From an uncultured Roseovarius sp. (lineage in GTDB: Bacteria > Pseudomonadota > Alphaproteobacteria > Rhodobacterales > Rhodobacteraceae), in contig CANMFU010000002.1 of the NCBI GenBank assembly GCA_947497295.1, positions 434,001 to 498,000 on the forward strand: a stretch of 64,000 bases of DNA. The letters run 5' to 3'. Below are positions 8,557 through 16,844 of the stretch, one piece after another (positions within the stretch are counted from its first letter, which is position 1; each line of letters starts with the position of its first letter). The position numbers and the translations under genes are program-made. Below the pieces are notes generated by a model. The model saw nothing but the letters and a program-made list of their open reading frames with translations. It did no database searches and was not told the DNA's origin.

Positions 8557-9150
8557 TCAAATAAGCAACACTTGTGTGCCCACTTTGGTCAGGCTGAAAA
8601 GCTCGGCAATATGCTCATTGTAGAGGCCAATGCAGCCATTTGACGATTTGCGGCCGATCTTGCGCGTGTCATGCGTGCCGTGGATCCGGTAGTATTTCCA
8701 CCCCAGATACAGGGCATGCGTGCCTAGCGGATTGTCAGGTCCGGGGGGCACAAAACGGGGCCAGTCAGGGTTGCGCTTGAGCATGTTCGCTGTCGGGCTC
8801 CAGCTGGGCCCCACGACCTTGCGGATGACACTGGTACGGCCACGGCGGGTCAGATCCTCGGACAAAGGCACAGAGGATGGGTACAATCTGTAGGTTCTTC
8901 CATCCGCGCTCCAGAAATGCAGCGCCCGCGAATCGATATCCACCAAAACGGCACCGTTCCTGAGATTCGAGAAATACGGTTGCCAGGTCAGCGACCGAAA
9001 GCTTGATATGTTGCGCCGCACCGCGCCGGTCACGTCCTGTTCCATCTGAGTCGTATTGACGTTCTGCGAAAGAGCGGGGGTACCTATGGCGGCCGCCGTT
9101 GAAACCAGAAAACTACGGCGGTTCAACAGCTTGGGAGTGTTTTGTGTCAT
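8557..9150 (-). CDS. L,D-transpeptidase, YkuD domain, twin-arginine signal
   Basis: This periplasmic cysteine transpeptidase is expected to cross-link peptidoglycan or attach proteins to it. The start is ATG 9150 with GGAGG 5-9 bases upstream, giving 197 residues; the longer frame from 9234 is unlikely. The N-terminus has a twin-arginine motif (NRRSFLVSTAAAIGTPALS), so export by Tat is likely. The YkuD domain runs from about residue 65 and ends in the active site HGTHDTRKIGRKSSNGCIGL, with the conserved His and Cys. A second, unrelated-looking YkuD lipoprotein is encoded at 9968-10468. Confidence 0.92.
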   Translation of the reverse strand: MTQNTPKLLNRRSFLVSTAAAIGTPALSQNVNTTQMEQDVTGAVRRNISSFRSLTWQPYFSNLRNGAVLVDIDSRALHFWSADGRTYRLYPSSVPLSEDLTRRGRTSVIRKVVGPSWSPTANMLKRNPDWPRFVPPGPDNPLGTHALYLGWKYYRIHGTHDTRKIGRKSSNGCIGLYNEHIAELFSLTKVGTQVLLI

Positions 9151-9325
9151 AGGAGCCTCCAAGGCGTGCGGGATACTTCCGGGTCGGTCAAGCATATTGC
9201 GCGAAAGACGCAGTCGCAATTCAAACCATACCACATTGGCAGAGTTCCGACCATGCGGGTTTGAATCGCAACGCTTGGCGCTGTACAGCTAACGGACATA
9301 AATAATGTCGGGTGGTCCCAAGCCT

Positions 9326-9844
9326 ATGTCGCGAATTCTAATTCTCTTCTTTTCTGCACTGCTCGCTCTGAGCGCCTGTGCGCCCTCTATGCCAACGCAG
9401 CCACAGATCGGCCCGGATGGTAAACCGCTGCCGAAAGTTTATAGAATCCGGTCTGGCGACACGTCGTCGATCCAGTACAGGATGCTGGATTCGGTCAATT
9501 CCTTGCGCGACGCAGCTGGCCGTAGTCCGGTCGTATTGAACGCACAGCTGAACGCGGCCGCAGCCACGCACTCTCGCGACATGTCGGTTCAGAACCGGCC
9601 GTGGCACTTCGGCTCGGACGGCTCTTCCCCGATCGACCGCATCCGCCGCGTTGGATATACCGGCAATCTGGTGGGCGAGAATATCTCGGAAACCTACGAA
9701 ACCGAGCTGGAGACTCTCGCCGCCTGGATGGACGAGCCCGCCACGCGCAAAGTCGTGCTGTCGCCCAACGCCCGCGATCTGGGTTTCTCCTGGCTTCAGG
9801 AAAACAACGGCAAGATTTGGTGGACCTTGGTGATGGGAGGCTAA
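9326..9844 (+). CDS. CAP-domain (SCP/PR-1 family) lipoprotein
   Basis: I take ATG 9326 as the start (MSRILILFFSALLALSACAP), which gives a short lipoprotein signal with lipobox LSAC; an ATG at 9305 would put seven extra residues in front. The mature part, about 155 residues, is a bacterial CAP domain: LDSVNSLRDAAGRSPVVLNA, AAATHSRDMSVQNRPWHFGS with the conserved His, VGENISE, and a final WTLVMGG. Such proteins are secreted and their biochemical role is mostly unknown. It stands between two L,D-transpeptidase genes, which suggests an envelope setting but no more. Confidence 0.87.
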   Translation: MSRILILFFSALLALSACAPSMPTQPQIGPDGKPLPKVYRIRSGDTSSIQYRMLDSVNSLRDAAGRSPVVLNAQLNAAAATHSRDMSVQNRPWHFGSDGSSPIDRIRRVGYTGNLVGENISETYETELETLAAWMDEPATRKVVLSPNARDLGFSWLQENNGKIWWTLVMGG

Positions 9845-9890
9845 TCTGCCCCACAGTCGGCCATCCAAAGCGCCGTACGCCTGAAATGTC

Positions 9891-9928
9891 AAAGCGCCGG
9901 AGCGGGATCAAACCTGCTCCGGCGCTTT
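9891..9928. terminator. Bidirectional intrinsic terminator between two convergent envelope genes
   Basis: AAAGCGCCGGAGC (9891-9903) pairs with GCTCCGGCGCTTT (9916-9928), a perfect 13-bp stem with a 12-base loop and an A/T base on both sides. It lies between the CAP lipoprotein gene and the convergent L,D-transpeptidase gene. Confidence 0.88.
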
Positions 9929-9967
9929 CGTCATTAGCAAACCCGGCCCAGCCGGATTATCAGTCCG

Positions 9968-10468
9968 TTACTGATAAATCGTTATCGGCGTGCCATCTTT
10001 TACCATCGCGTAGATCCATTCAACCTCTTTATTGCTGACTGCGATGCAGCCCGCAGTCCAGTCGCGACCCTGACGGCGCCCCTTGGCCCCGTTCGGCTGA
10101 CCGTGAATAAAGATGTCACCGCCCGGGCTTTTGCCTTCGGCATATGCCTGTGCGCGGTCCATCATGTTGGGATATGATATCCCGATAGACAGGTGGAATT
10201 TGCTGTTCGGATTGCGGCGATCAATCAGATAGGTGCCCTCTGGTGTGCGCCCGTCGCCCTCTTGGGTCTTGTGACCAACCGGCATGAAGCCGAGGTCAAA
10301 ATCGTAATCCTCCAGCACCTTGTCATGGTGCAGCAGATACATCTTGCGCTCGGTCTTTTTCAGCACAACGTGCGTGACCTCCGGCCCTTTGTATGTCTTG
10401 AACTTGGAACTGCATGCCGACAGTCCGACAACGACAAGCGCGATCGCCAAAAACCTAAGTATCTTCAT
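9968..10468 (-). CDS. L,D-transpeptidase-family lipoprotein (YkuD domain)
   Basis: This 166-residue protein starts with a lipoprotein signal (MKILRFLAIALVVVGLSACS, lipobox LSAC). A YkuD fold follows: VVLKKTERKMYLLHHDKVLE, GRTPEGTYLIDRRNPNSKFH, the His motif DIFIHGQPNGAKG and the catalytic Cys in GRDWTAGCIAVSN. The pattern is that of the small YkuD/ErfK-type or YafK-like enzymes. It probably acts on peptidoglycan from the inner face of the outer membrane or the periplasm. It is convergent with the CAP lipoprotein gene. Confidence 0.92.
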   Translation of the reverse strand: MKILRFLAIALVVVGLSACSSKFKTYKGPEVTHVVLKKTERKMYLLHHDKVLEDYDFDLGFMPVGHKTQEGDGRTPEGTYLIDRRNPNSKFHLSIGISYPNMMDRAQAYAEGKSPGGDIFIHGQPNGAKGRRQGRDWTAGCIAVSNKEVEWIYAMVKDGTPITIYQ

Positions 10469-10547
10469 GTGCCCTACTCGATCTGTTTTTTTTCACTGTA
10501 TAACCCAGATCAGGGGTGTCGAGATAGAGGGAATTCACAGCAGCGTA

Positions 10548-11762
10548 TTATGTCCTGCCAAAATCAGCCACTAACTCGACATGGCTGGACCAGCGAAACT
10601 GGTCCACCACGCGCAAGCCGGTGATGGCAAAGCCGCCCGCCGTCAATGCCGCAGCATCGCGCGCAAAGGTCACGGGATTGCACGAAACATAGGCGATACG
10701 CGGAATTGCCGCAGCAATCAGCTGCGCCACTTGCGATTCGGCCCCGGCGCGGGGAGGGTCGATCACGGCCCCGTCAAAGCGCTTCAGCTCATCTGGTCGC
10801 AGCGGGCGACGAAACAGATCGCGCGCCTCGACAGTCACCTGCTTCAGGCCAGCCGCCTTGCGCCAGCCGACATCCAGCGCCTCGGTCATCGCCGCGTCGC
10901 CTTCGACCGCGTGAACCTGCGCTTGAGCCGCAAGCGGCAGCGTAAACGTCCCGCAGCCGGCGAACAGATCAACAATCCGGACCGCGCCGTTCATGGCCGC
11001 CATGACATCGGCCAGCAGCGCCGCCTCGCCCTCGGTGGTGGCTTGCAGGAACGCGCCAGGCGGCGGCACGATCTGGGCGTTTCCAAAACGCTGCACCGGC
11101 GGGCGGCGTGTGGCGATCACTTCGCCCTCCCACGCAATACGCGCCAGATTATGCGCCTCGGCCAGCCCCGCCAGCAGGATGCGCAGGGGCCCGTCCAGCG
11201 GCCTGCCACCCGTGACATCAACGTCCAGACCCCCGCCCGACAGACAGACAGCCACGCTCAGCGCGCCCTTACGGCTGGCCGTTTCGAGCGCCAGCGCCTC
11301 GGCCACCGGAATCGCGCGCATCAAATCGGGGTGCAGCAATTGGCAATCGGGGATTTCGACGATCACATCGGAGGCGCGCCCGTGAAACCCGGCCATCGCC
11401 CCCTTTTTGGTGCGCCGCGCGGACAGGGTTGCGCGGCGGCGCGCTTGTCGCGGCGATGTCGCTATGGGGCGAAACGGCACCTCGATGCCGTGTGCAGCAA
11501 GGGCGGTGCGCACGACATCCTCTTTCCACGCCGCAACAAAATCGTCATCCGCATGCTGCAACTGACAGCCGCCACACGCTTTGAAATGGCGGCAAGGCGG
11601 CGCAACCCGGCGCGCGCTGGGTTGGACGATGCGAATATCCGTCAGGCGCTGGCCGCTTAGCGCGCCGCTGACCACCTCGCCGGGCAAGGTCATTGGCGCG
11701 AACACTGGGCCAGCCGCAATGCCGTCCCCCTGATGGCCCAGACGGTCGATGCGATACGTCAT
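10548..11762 (-). CDS. RNA (uracil-5-)-methyltransferase, RlmD/TrmA family
   Basis: This SAM-dependent enzyme methylates uracil C5 in rRNA or tRNA. The start ATG 11762 (MTYRIDRLGHQGDGIAAGPV) overlaps the cca stop by four bases and gives 404 residues. A partial TRAM-like N-terminus is followed by an iron-sulfur cluster motif CRHFKACGGC, with a fourth Cys in IPDCQLL. The SAM site is VDLFAGCGTFTLPLA, and the catalytic Cys lies in YVSCNPVTFARDAAAL. Whether the target is 23S rRNA or tRNA cannot be told from the sequence. It ends the run hslO-Nudix-cca-methyltransferase, all joined by 4-base overlaps. Confidence 0.92.
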   Translation of the reverse strand: MTYRIDRLGHQGDGIAAGPVFAPMTLPGEVVSGALSGQRLTDIRIVQPSARRVAPPCRHFKACGGCQLQHADDDFVAAWKEDVVRTALAAHGIEVPFRPIATSPRQARRRATLSARRTKKGAMAGFHGRASDVIVEIPDCQLLHPDLMRAIPVAEALALETASRKGALSVAVCLSGGGLDVDVTGGRPLDGPLRILLAGLAEAHNLARIAWEGEVIATRRPPVQRFGNAQIVPPPGAFLQATTEGEAALLADVMAAMNGAVRIVDLFAGCGTFTLPLAAQAQVHAVEGDAAMTEALDVGWRKAAGLKQVTVEARDLFRRPLRPDELKRFDGAVIDPPRAGAESQVAQLIAAAIPRIAYVSCNPVTFARDAAALTAGGFAITGLRVVDQFRWSSHVELVADFGRT

Positions 11763-12913
11763 GGTGCTCCTTCCAGCAATTCCTGACGCGTCAAGGCAAA
11801 CCCCGAAGCGATCCACCGCTGTTCAAGCGCCTTCAACTGCGCGCCCAGCGCCGGGCCCTGATACCGGGGCATCAAATCGCGCGCCTTGATTGGAAACACC
11901 GCCCCAGCGCCAACAGATGCCGCCGCCATCGCGGCAGGGTCCAGCGGGGCCTCCAGCATGGCCGCGCGCAGCAACAGGATATCGCCGGCAGTTATCGCCC
12001 CATGCCGGTAGCCCAGCGCTGCGGCGTCAGTGGTCGCGCCGACTTCGTGGCGCAGCAGATCAAGCCGTGCGCTATCGGCGTTGGACAGGCGCAAATGTTC
12101 GCGCGGCGCATCGCCTCCAAGTGCCGCAAGGCGGCGCACCGCATCGGGCGGCGTTCCAGTCTGGCGCTCAAGATGCACAAGCGGCGCCAATGCGCGCATA
12201 TCCGCACCCGGCAGAACGCGCGATAAGGCACCGACCTGCACCATCGCCGCAATTGCCGGCGCAGGATTCGGCGCCGACAAAAGCCGCCGCACTTCAGCGC
12301 CGACACGTTCGCGCGCCAATCCTTCCAATCCATCCAGATGGTCAGCGACAGCGGCCAGCCCTTCGGCATCGATTCCGCGATCCTCGCCGTATTGGGCATA
12401 AAACCGGAAGAACCGCAGAATGCGAAGATAATCCTCGGCAATACGTTGGCTCGCATCGCCCACAAACCGAACGCGCCGCGCCAGCGCATCGGGCAGACCG
12501 CCGACCGGGTCAATCACCATTCCATCGGCGCCCGCATAAAGCGCGTTCATCGTGAAATCGCGGCGCTTGGCATCCTCGGCCATCTCATGGGTGAACTCGA
12601 CGGTCGCGCGACGCCCGAATGTTTCAACATCGCGGCGAAAAGTAGTGATTTCATGCGGCACGCCATCCGCAACCAGCGTCATGGTTCCATGATCTGCACC
12701 TGTCGGCACTGCCTTGATCCCTGCCGCCTGCGCCAGTTTAACCATCTGGTCAGGGGTTGCGTTGGTGGCCAGATCCAGATCGCTGACCGGCTCACCCAAA
12801 ACCGCATTGCGGACAGCGCCGCCGACCAACCACGCGCGATAGCCCGCATTTTCGAACGCGGAGAACACCGCCTGAAGCGGCGCAGCGGCCAGCCAAGGCG
12901 CGTCGATTCTCAC
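11759..12913 (-). CDS. cca: CCA tRNA nucleotidyltransferase / poly(A) polymerase family
   Basis: This enzyme adds or repairs the 3' CCA of tRNAs. The start is taken as GTG 12913, which overlaps the stop of the Nudix gene (GTGA), giving 384 residues; the longer frame would read through the Nudix gene. The class II nucleotidyltransferase core is AWLVGGAVRNAVLGEPVSDL with the metal-binding DLD, then DHGTMTLVADG and EDAKRRDFTMNALYAG. RIAEDYLRILRFFRFYAQYG marks the neck domain. The C-terminal half is longer than in minimal enzymes, as in other alphaproteobacterial members. Confidence 0.93.
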   Translation of the reverse strand: MRIDAPWLAAAPLQAVFSAFENAGYRAWLVGGAVRNAVLGEPVSDLDLATNATPDQMVKLAQAAGIKAVPTGADHGTMTLVADGVPHEITTFRRDVETFGRRATVEFTHEMAEDAKRRDFTMNALYAGADGMVIDPVGGLPDALARRVRFVGDASQRIAEDYLRILRFFRFYAQYGEDRGIDAEGLAAVADHLDGLEGLARERVGAEVRRLLSAPNPAPAIAAMVQVGALSRVLPGADMRALAPLVHLERQTGTPPDAVRRLAALGGDAPREHLRLSNADSARLDLLRHEVGATTDAAALGYRHGAITAGDILLLRAAMLEAPLDPAAMAAASVGAGAVFPIKARDLMPRYQGPALGAQLKALEQRWIASGFALTRQELLEGAP

Positions 12914-13515
12914 GGACGCCCTGCGACTTCGGCCAGCGCCCGCAGCATCCGCGCTGTGGCACCCCAGATGTAATAGGGGCCGAATGGCACGGTATAATAC
13001 CGCCGCATTGTTCCGCGCCAATAGCGCGCTTCAATCCGGTATCGCTGCTGCTGCAAAACGTGATCCAGCGGCACGTCGAACACTTCGGCCACCTCTGCCT
13101 CCTCCGGGACCGGAGTGTATGGGGACAACACGCGCGCGACCACCGGTGTCACGGTAAATCCGGTCACCGTCTCGTGGGTCGGCAGGTACCCCAGAACCTC
13201 GACATTCGCCGGGTCGAGGCCAATTTCCTCGCGCGCCTCGCGTAGGGCGGCGGCGGTCACATCGGCGTCACCCTCATCCTTTTTCCCGCCCGGAAAGGCG
13301 ATCTGTCCCGGATGATGTTTCAGCGCCGAAGACCTCTGCGTCAGCACCACCCGCGCACCACACGCACCCATCATCAACGGCACCAACACGCCAGCCGGAC
13401 GCAGAGTTCTGCCCTCCGCCAGAACCGTCTCCGGGTTCAGATCGAAATCGGAGGTAGGTTCACCCGCACGGCCCAGCGCACCGGCGACTGCACCAATGGG
13501 ATCTGGCATATTCAT
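12910..13515 (-). CDS. Nudix hydrolase, CoA pyrophosphatase-like (NudL type)
   Basis: This 201-residue hydrolase has the extended Nudix box GGKKDEGDADVTAAALREAR followed by EEIGLD. It is preceded by LKHHPGQIAFPGG, the segment characteristic of the CoA diphosphatase branch (NudL/PCD1). The start ATG 13515 overlaps the hslO stop (ATGA). Activity on CoA and derivatives, yielding 4'-phosphopantetheine and 3',5'-ADP, is inferred from this signature. It is translationally coupled to hslO before it and cca after it. Confidence 0.9.
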   Translation of the reverse strand: MNMPDPIGAVAGALGRAGEPTSDFDLNPETVLAEGRTLRPAGVLVPLMMGACGARVVLTQRSSALKHHPGQIAFPGGKKDEGDADVTAAALREAREEIGLDPANVEVLGYLPTHETVTGFTVTPVVARVLSPYTPVPEEAEVAEVFDVPLDHVLQQQRYRIEARYWRGTMRRYYTVPFGPYYIWGATARMLRALAEVAGRP

Positions 13516-14528
13516 TCTGCGCTGCCATCATCCTTGCTGCCTGCCACGCCTTCCTTGGCCTCGAATCCAAGCGTTTGGGGATCCATATCGTAATGCGCAC
13601 CGCAGAACTGGCAATCAGCGGTCACGCGGCCATCGTCCGTCGTCATCGTCTGAATATCTTTGGCCGAATAAATCGACAGGCTCTGGCGCACACGCTCTTC
13701 CGAGCAGGTACAGCCAAATCGCACGGCTTGCGCATCGAAAACACGCGGGCCCTCTTCGTGGAACAAACGCAATAGCAAGTCGGTCGGCGCAAGGTTGGGG
13801 CCAATCAACTCCAGATCGTCCACTGTGTCGAGCAGCATGTTCGCCCGTGTCCAATTTTCACCCGCTTCCCCATCTGGGGCGACATCGACCGGTTGAAGCA
13901 AACCCTTCTCGCCGCTACCGCCGCCCGTCATCAGCGGCGATGCTACCGGCATATGCTGCAGCATAACGCCGCCACCCCGCCAGTGCTCGGGGCCGGTATG
14001 GTCTGTCGATCGGCCAAAACTCAGGGCAAAGCTGGTCGGGATTTGTTCGGACTGGGCAAAATACGCCTCGGCGCAAGTGGTCAGGCTGCCACCTGAAAGT
14101 GGCGTCAGGCCCTGATAAGGGGTCATGCCTTGGCCCTGATCTATCATAATAGCGAAATATCCTTCGCCAATTTGCGCAAATGGGGCGGCATCCGTAATGC
14201 GGTTCGCATCATAACTGGCGTAGGCGCGGATGCGGGCAGGCTCTCCATCCTCTTGGGGGCCGTAATAATCGGTGGCGATCATGCGCACGGGGCCGTTTGA
14301 CTGTACCTGCAAGGAAAGCTTCCAGCGCAGCTTGATCGTCTGACCGATCAGCGCGGTCAAAAGCGCCATTTCTGCAACCAGCGCCTCGACCGCGGCCGGG
14401 TAGTCGTGCTGTTTCAGAATACCGCCGAGTACCCCGTCAAGTCGCGCAACGCGACCCCGAATGTCTGAGTTATCGAGTTGGAACGGCAGAACCGTGTCGT
14501 CCCAGGCAAGTGCTTTACCGAGTGTCAT
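13512..14528 (-). CDS. hslO: Hsp33 redox-regulated chaperone
   Basis: Hsp33 is a cytoplasmic holdase that becomes active when its zinc-bound cysteines are oxidised. The 338-residue protein has the Hsp33 N-terminal domain (GRVARLDGVLGGILKQHDYP, MTPYQGLTPLSGGSL, CAEAYFAQSEQIPT) and a C-terminal redox switch with CTCS and CQFC at about 287-289 and 317-320. The length is some 40 residues above E. coli HslO; the excess includes the tail after CQFC (GAHYDMDPQTLGFEAKEG). It leads the four-gene run to the RNA methyltransferase. Confidence 0.94.
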   Translation of the reverse strand: MTLGKALAWDDTVLPFQLDNSDIRGRVARLDGVLGGILKQHDYPAAVEALVAEMALLTALIGQTIKLRWKLSLQVQSNGPVRMIATDYYGPQEDGEPARIRAYASYDANRITDAAPFAQIGEGYFAIMIDQGQGMTPYQGLTPLSGGSLTTCAEAYFAQSEQIPTSFALSFGRSTDHTGPEHWRGGGVMLQHMPVASPLMTGGGSGEKGLLQPVDVAPDGEAGENWTRANMLLDTVDDLELIGPNLAPTDLLLRLFHEEGPRVFDAQAVRFGCTCSEERVRQSLSIYSAKDIQTMTTDDGRVTADCQFCGAHYDMDPQTLGFEAKEGVAGSKDDGSAE

Positions 14529-14609
14529 GGGGTTTCCTTATTTGCCGGATCTTGGCATATCGCGAAGATATAGGCAGGGGCAACCCGCCGTCCAAGAGGA
14601 ACCAGCCAT

Positions 14610-15053
14610 ATGATCCGACGCGTGGGACATCCACCCCGGCCCGACATCTCATATCGGATGCGTCACGGCGTCTATGCGATCCTGCCACGGCCAAGCGGGC
14701 TGCTGGTGACTCTGCAAGAGGCGCCGAAGCCGGAATTGCAGCTTCCAGGCGGTGGAGTAGATCCTGGCGAATCGCCTATACGCGCCCTTCACCGCGAGGT
14801 CATGGAGGAAACCGGATGGATCATCGCAACGCCCCGGCGAATCGGTGCCTTTCGCCGTTTCGTCTACATGCCAGAGTATGACATGTGGGCCGAGAAGTTG
14901 TGTGCGGTATATGTCGCAAGACCGGTGCGGGCCGTCCGCGCCCCAACCGAGGCAGGCCATCGCGCCCTGACAATCAGCGCCGACACCGCCGCCAGCCAGT
15001 TGGCCAACGAAGGTGATCGAATGTTCGTCAGCCGTTGGGCAGGATTGGCTTGA
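14610..15053 (+). CDS. Nudix hydrolase
   Basis: This 147-residue protein contains the Nudix box GGGVDPGESPIRALHREVME followed by ETGW, preceded by LQEAPKPELQLP. It is a small, stand-alone pyrophosphohydrolase; the substrate cannot be inferred. The C-terminal part (RRFVYMPEYDMWAEKLCAVY) fits the housekeeping Nudix fold. The gene is divergent from hslO. Its 3' end overlaps the convergent response regulator gene by 26 bases, so antisense interference is possible. Confidence 0.88.
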   Translation: MIRRVGHPPRPDISYRMRHGVYAILPRPSGLLVTLQEAPKPELQLPGGGVDPGESPIRALHREVMEETGWIIATPRRIGAFRRFVYMPEYDMWAEKLCAVYVARPVRAVRAPTEAGHRALTISADTAASQLANEGDRMFVSRWAGLA

Positions 15054-16317
15054 TCTCCAGAAGGATCGCGGACACATCGTCGGCAAATGCGTCGTCGCCT
15101 GCGAAACCCGCCAGCTTCCAGATCAGCGACTCCAGGCACGCCATGGCGCGCGTACTACGCAATTCCTTCAGCATCAGCGCCAATCCTTCATCGTCTAGCA
15201 GCGTGCCATCAGGCGCTGCACATTCCGTCACTCCATCCGAATGGATCATTAACCGGTCCCCCGGTGCAAGCTGAACCTCGAAGTCTTCAAATTCCGCGCC
15301 GGGTATCAACCCTACAGGTAGGCCACCACATCCAACCATTTCAACCGACCCATCGGCGCGCTGGACGGCCGGATACGGATGACCGGCCTGCGCCATGACC
15401 ACCCGGCCCGTCGCCAGATCAACGTCGGCCAGCAGCAGCGTAAAGTAATGTTCAGTGTCAAGTTCGCTTAAAAACAAATCGTTAAGCGCCGCAATCGTCT
15501 GTCCTGGAGGACGCGGGACGAAGCTGCCGTCGGGCAGCCGCCGAAGCGCCACATTCTGCTCCGGCGCCGCACCCGACAGGTAACCCGCCAACCGCGCGGT
15601 CATCAGCGCCGAGCTGATTCCATGCCCCGACACATCAATGCCATAAAGCCCGATGCGGGTGTCGCTGACCGGAAACATCCCGACGAGGTCGCCACCGACA
15701 TGTCCTGATGATCGAAGCAGCATAGAAACCTCGGCGGTGCCATGATCCCGGTGCCGGTCACTGATCAAGGATTGTTGAAGTTTTTTCGCCTCGATCAGAT
15801 CATTATCAAGTAGTTCATAGAGCGCGCGAAGCTTGCCAAGGGTGGAGTTGACTAGACGATTCTTCTGCGTCAGCTCCCGCTCCATCTGTAGAATTCTTTC
15901 GCCCGCCGCAATCCGCGCCCTCAATTCACCCGGATTCACCGGTTTGGTTAGAAAATCATCTGCACCAGAATCCAGACCGTCAGCGATCTCCGCCTTGTCC
16001 GATTTCGACGTCAGCAAGATAAAGTAACCGTAATTGTCGCGCGGCATTACACGAAATTCACGGCAAAACTCCAGGCCTGTCATTCCCGGCATCATCCAAT
16101 CGCTCAGCACCAAATCCGGTGGGTTTGCGTGGCAGATACGCAACGCCTCTTCGGCCGATTCCGCCTCAGTTACTATGAACCCCCACTTTCTGAGAGATGC
16201 GCCCAGAATGCGACGTTGCAATCGGCTGTCGTCAACAATCAGTACGTTTTGAATAGCCAGAGTTGAGTCGCGCAAATCCAACCGCAGGTCTTTTGATGAG
16301 GGGCTAACATTCGACAC
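15028..16317 (-). CDS. Response regulator with PP2C/SpoIIE-type phosphatase output (RsbU-like)
   Basis: This 429-residue protein has an N-terminal receiver domain (QNVLIVDDSRLQRRILGA; phospho-acceptor Asp73 in DLVLSDWMMPGMTG; Lys in DDFLTKPVN). A coiled-coil-like linker spans about 145-190 (ERELTQKNRLVNSTLGKLRA). A C-terminal PP2C domain of SpoIIE/RsbU type follows, with GGDLVGMF, IGLYGIDVSGHGISSALMTA, APGDRLMIHSDGVTECAAPD and the last Asp in FADDVSAILLE. Such proteins dephosphorylate an anti-sigma-factor antagonist. No anti-sigma or antagonist gene is next to it; the only signalling neighbour is the divergent Hpt protein at 16463. Confidence 0.93.
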   Translation of the reverse strand: MSNVSPSSKDLRLDLRDSTLAIQNVLIVDDSRLQRRILGASLRKWGFIVTEAESAEEALRICHANPPDLVLSDWMMPGMTGLEFCREFRVMPRDNYGYFILLTSKSDKAEIADGLDSGADDFLTKPVNPGELRARIAAGERILQMERELTQKNRLVNSTLGKLRALYELLDNDLIEAKKLQQSLISDRHRDHGTAEVSMLLRSSGHVGGDLVGMFPVSDTRIGLYGIDVSGHGISSALMTARLAGYLSGAAPEQNVALRRLPDGSFVPRPPGQTIAALNDLFLSELDTEHYFTLLLADVDLATGRVVMAQAGHPYPAVQRADGSVEMVGCGGLPVGLIPGAEFEDFEVQLAPGDRLMIHSDGVTECAAPDGTLLDDEGLALMLKELRSTRAMACLESLIWKLAGFAGDDAFADDVSAILLEIKPILPNG

Positions 16318-16462
16318 ATTAACTACCTTTAAAAATAATCATCCAATCTTATGCTCAAAGTTATTAATGCAAGATGAATATTGTCTGCCTATATCAAAAT
16401 AGTAGCTTTAACATGTTATTAGGTAATTTATGCCAGCTTCCGTCTCATGGAACGGAGGCATC

Positions 16463-16792
16463 ATGATTGATTGGGCCAGAATACTGGAATTGCATAGGGA
16501 AATTGGCCCGGACGACTTCAGTGAAGTGGTTGAGATATTTTTGGAAGAGGTCGAATCCGAAATAAATGAGTTGCGCTCTGGATGCGATCTGACACAGATG
16601 GAATCAAAATTTCACATGCTCAAAGGGAGCGCATTAAACTTGGGTTTTCGAGATTTTGCAGAGCACTGCCAAGTTGGAGAGAAGGTTGCAGGACTGAACC
16701 AGCACTCACAAATTGACATGCAAGCAGTTCTTGCAGTTTACGACATGTCCAAGTCCGAATTTCTGGCTGGTCTGAACCAACATATAAAATGA
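16463..16792 (+). CDS. Histidine phosphotransfer (Hpt) domain protein
   Basis: This 109-residue, all-helical protein starts at ATG 16463 (MIDWARILELHREIGPDDFS), preceded by GGAGG at 16454-16458; a longer frame from 16430 lacks a ribosome site. The phospho-accepting His is His51 in KFHMLKGSALNLGFRDFAEH, and Lys54 and Gly55 match the Hpt pattern. It carries no other domain, so it is a free phosphotransfer protein. It is divergent from the response regulator/phosphatase, which is its most likely partner. The gene and its upstream region are visibly more AT-rich than the surroundings. Confidence 0.88.
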   Translation: MIDWARILELHREIGPDDFSEVVEIFLEEVESEINELRSGCDLTQMESKFHMLKGSALNLGFRDFAEHCQVGEKVAGLNQHSQIDMQAVLAVYDMSKSEFLAGLNQHIK

Positions 16793-16844
16793 TTCAGAGA
16801 TAATTCTATCTAAAAAGATGAAAAGCGCCAGTTCTATAGGATGT

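Noticed and set aside
16319..16332. Possible CtrA site (TTAA-N6-TTAA) upstream of the response regulator gene
   Set aside because: The CtrA consensus has a 7-base spacer; here it is 6, and the region is AT-rich enough for chance half-sites.
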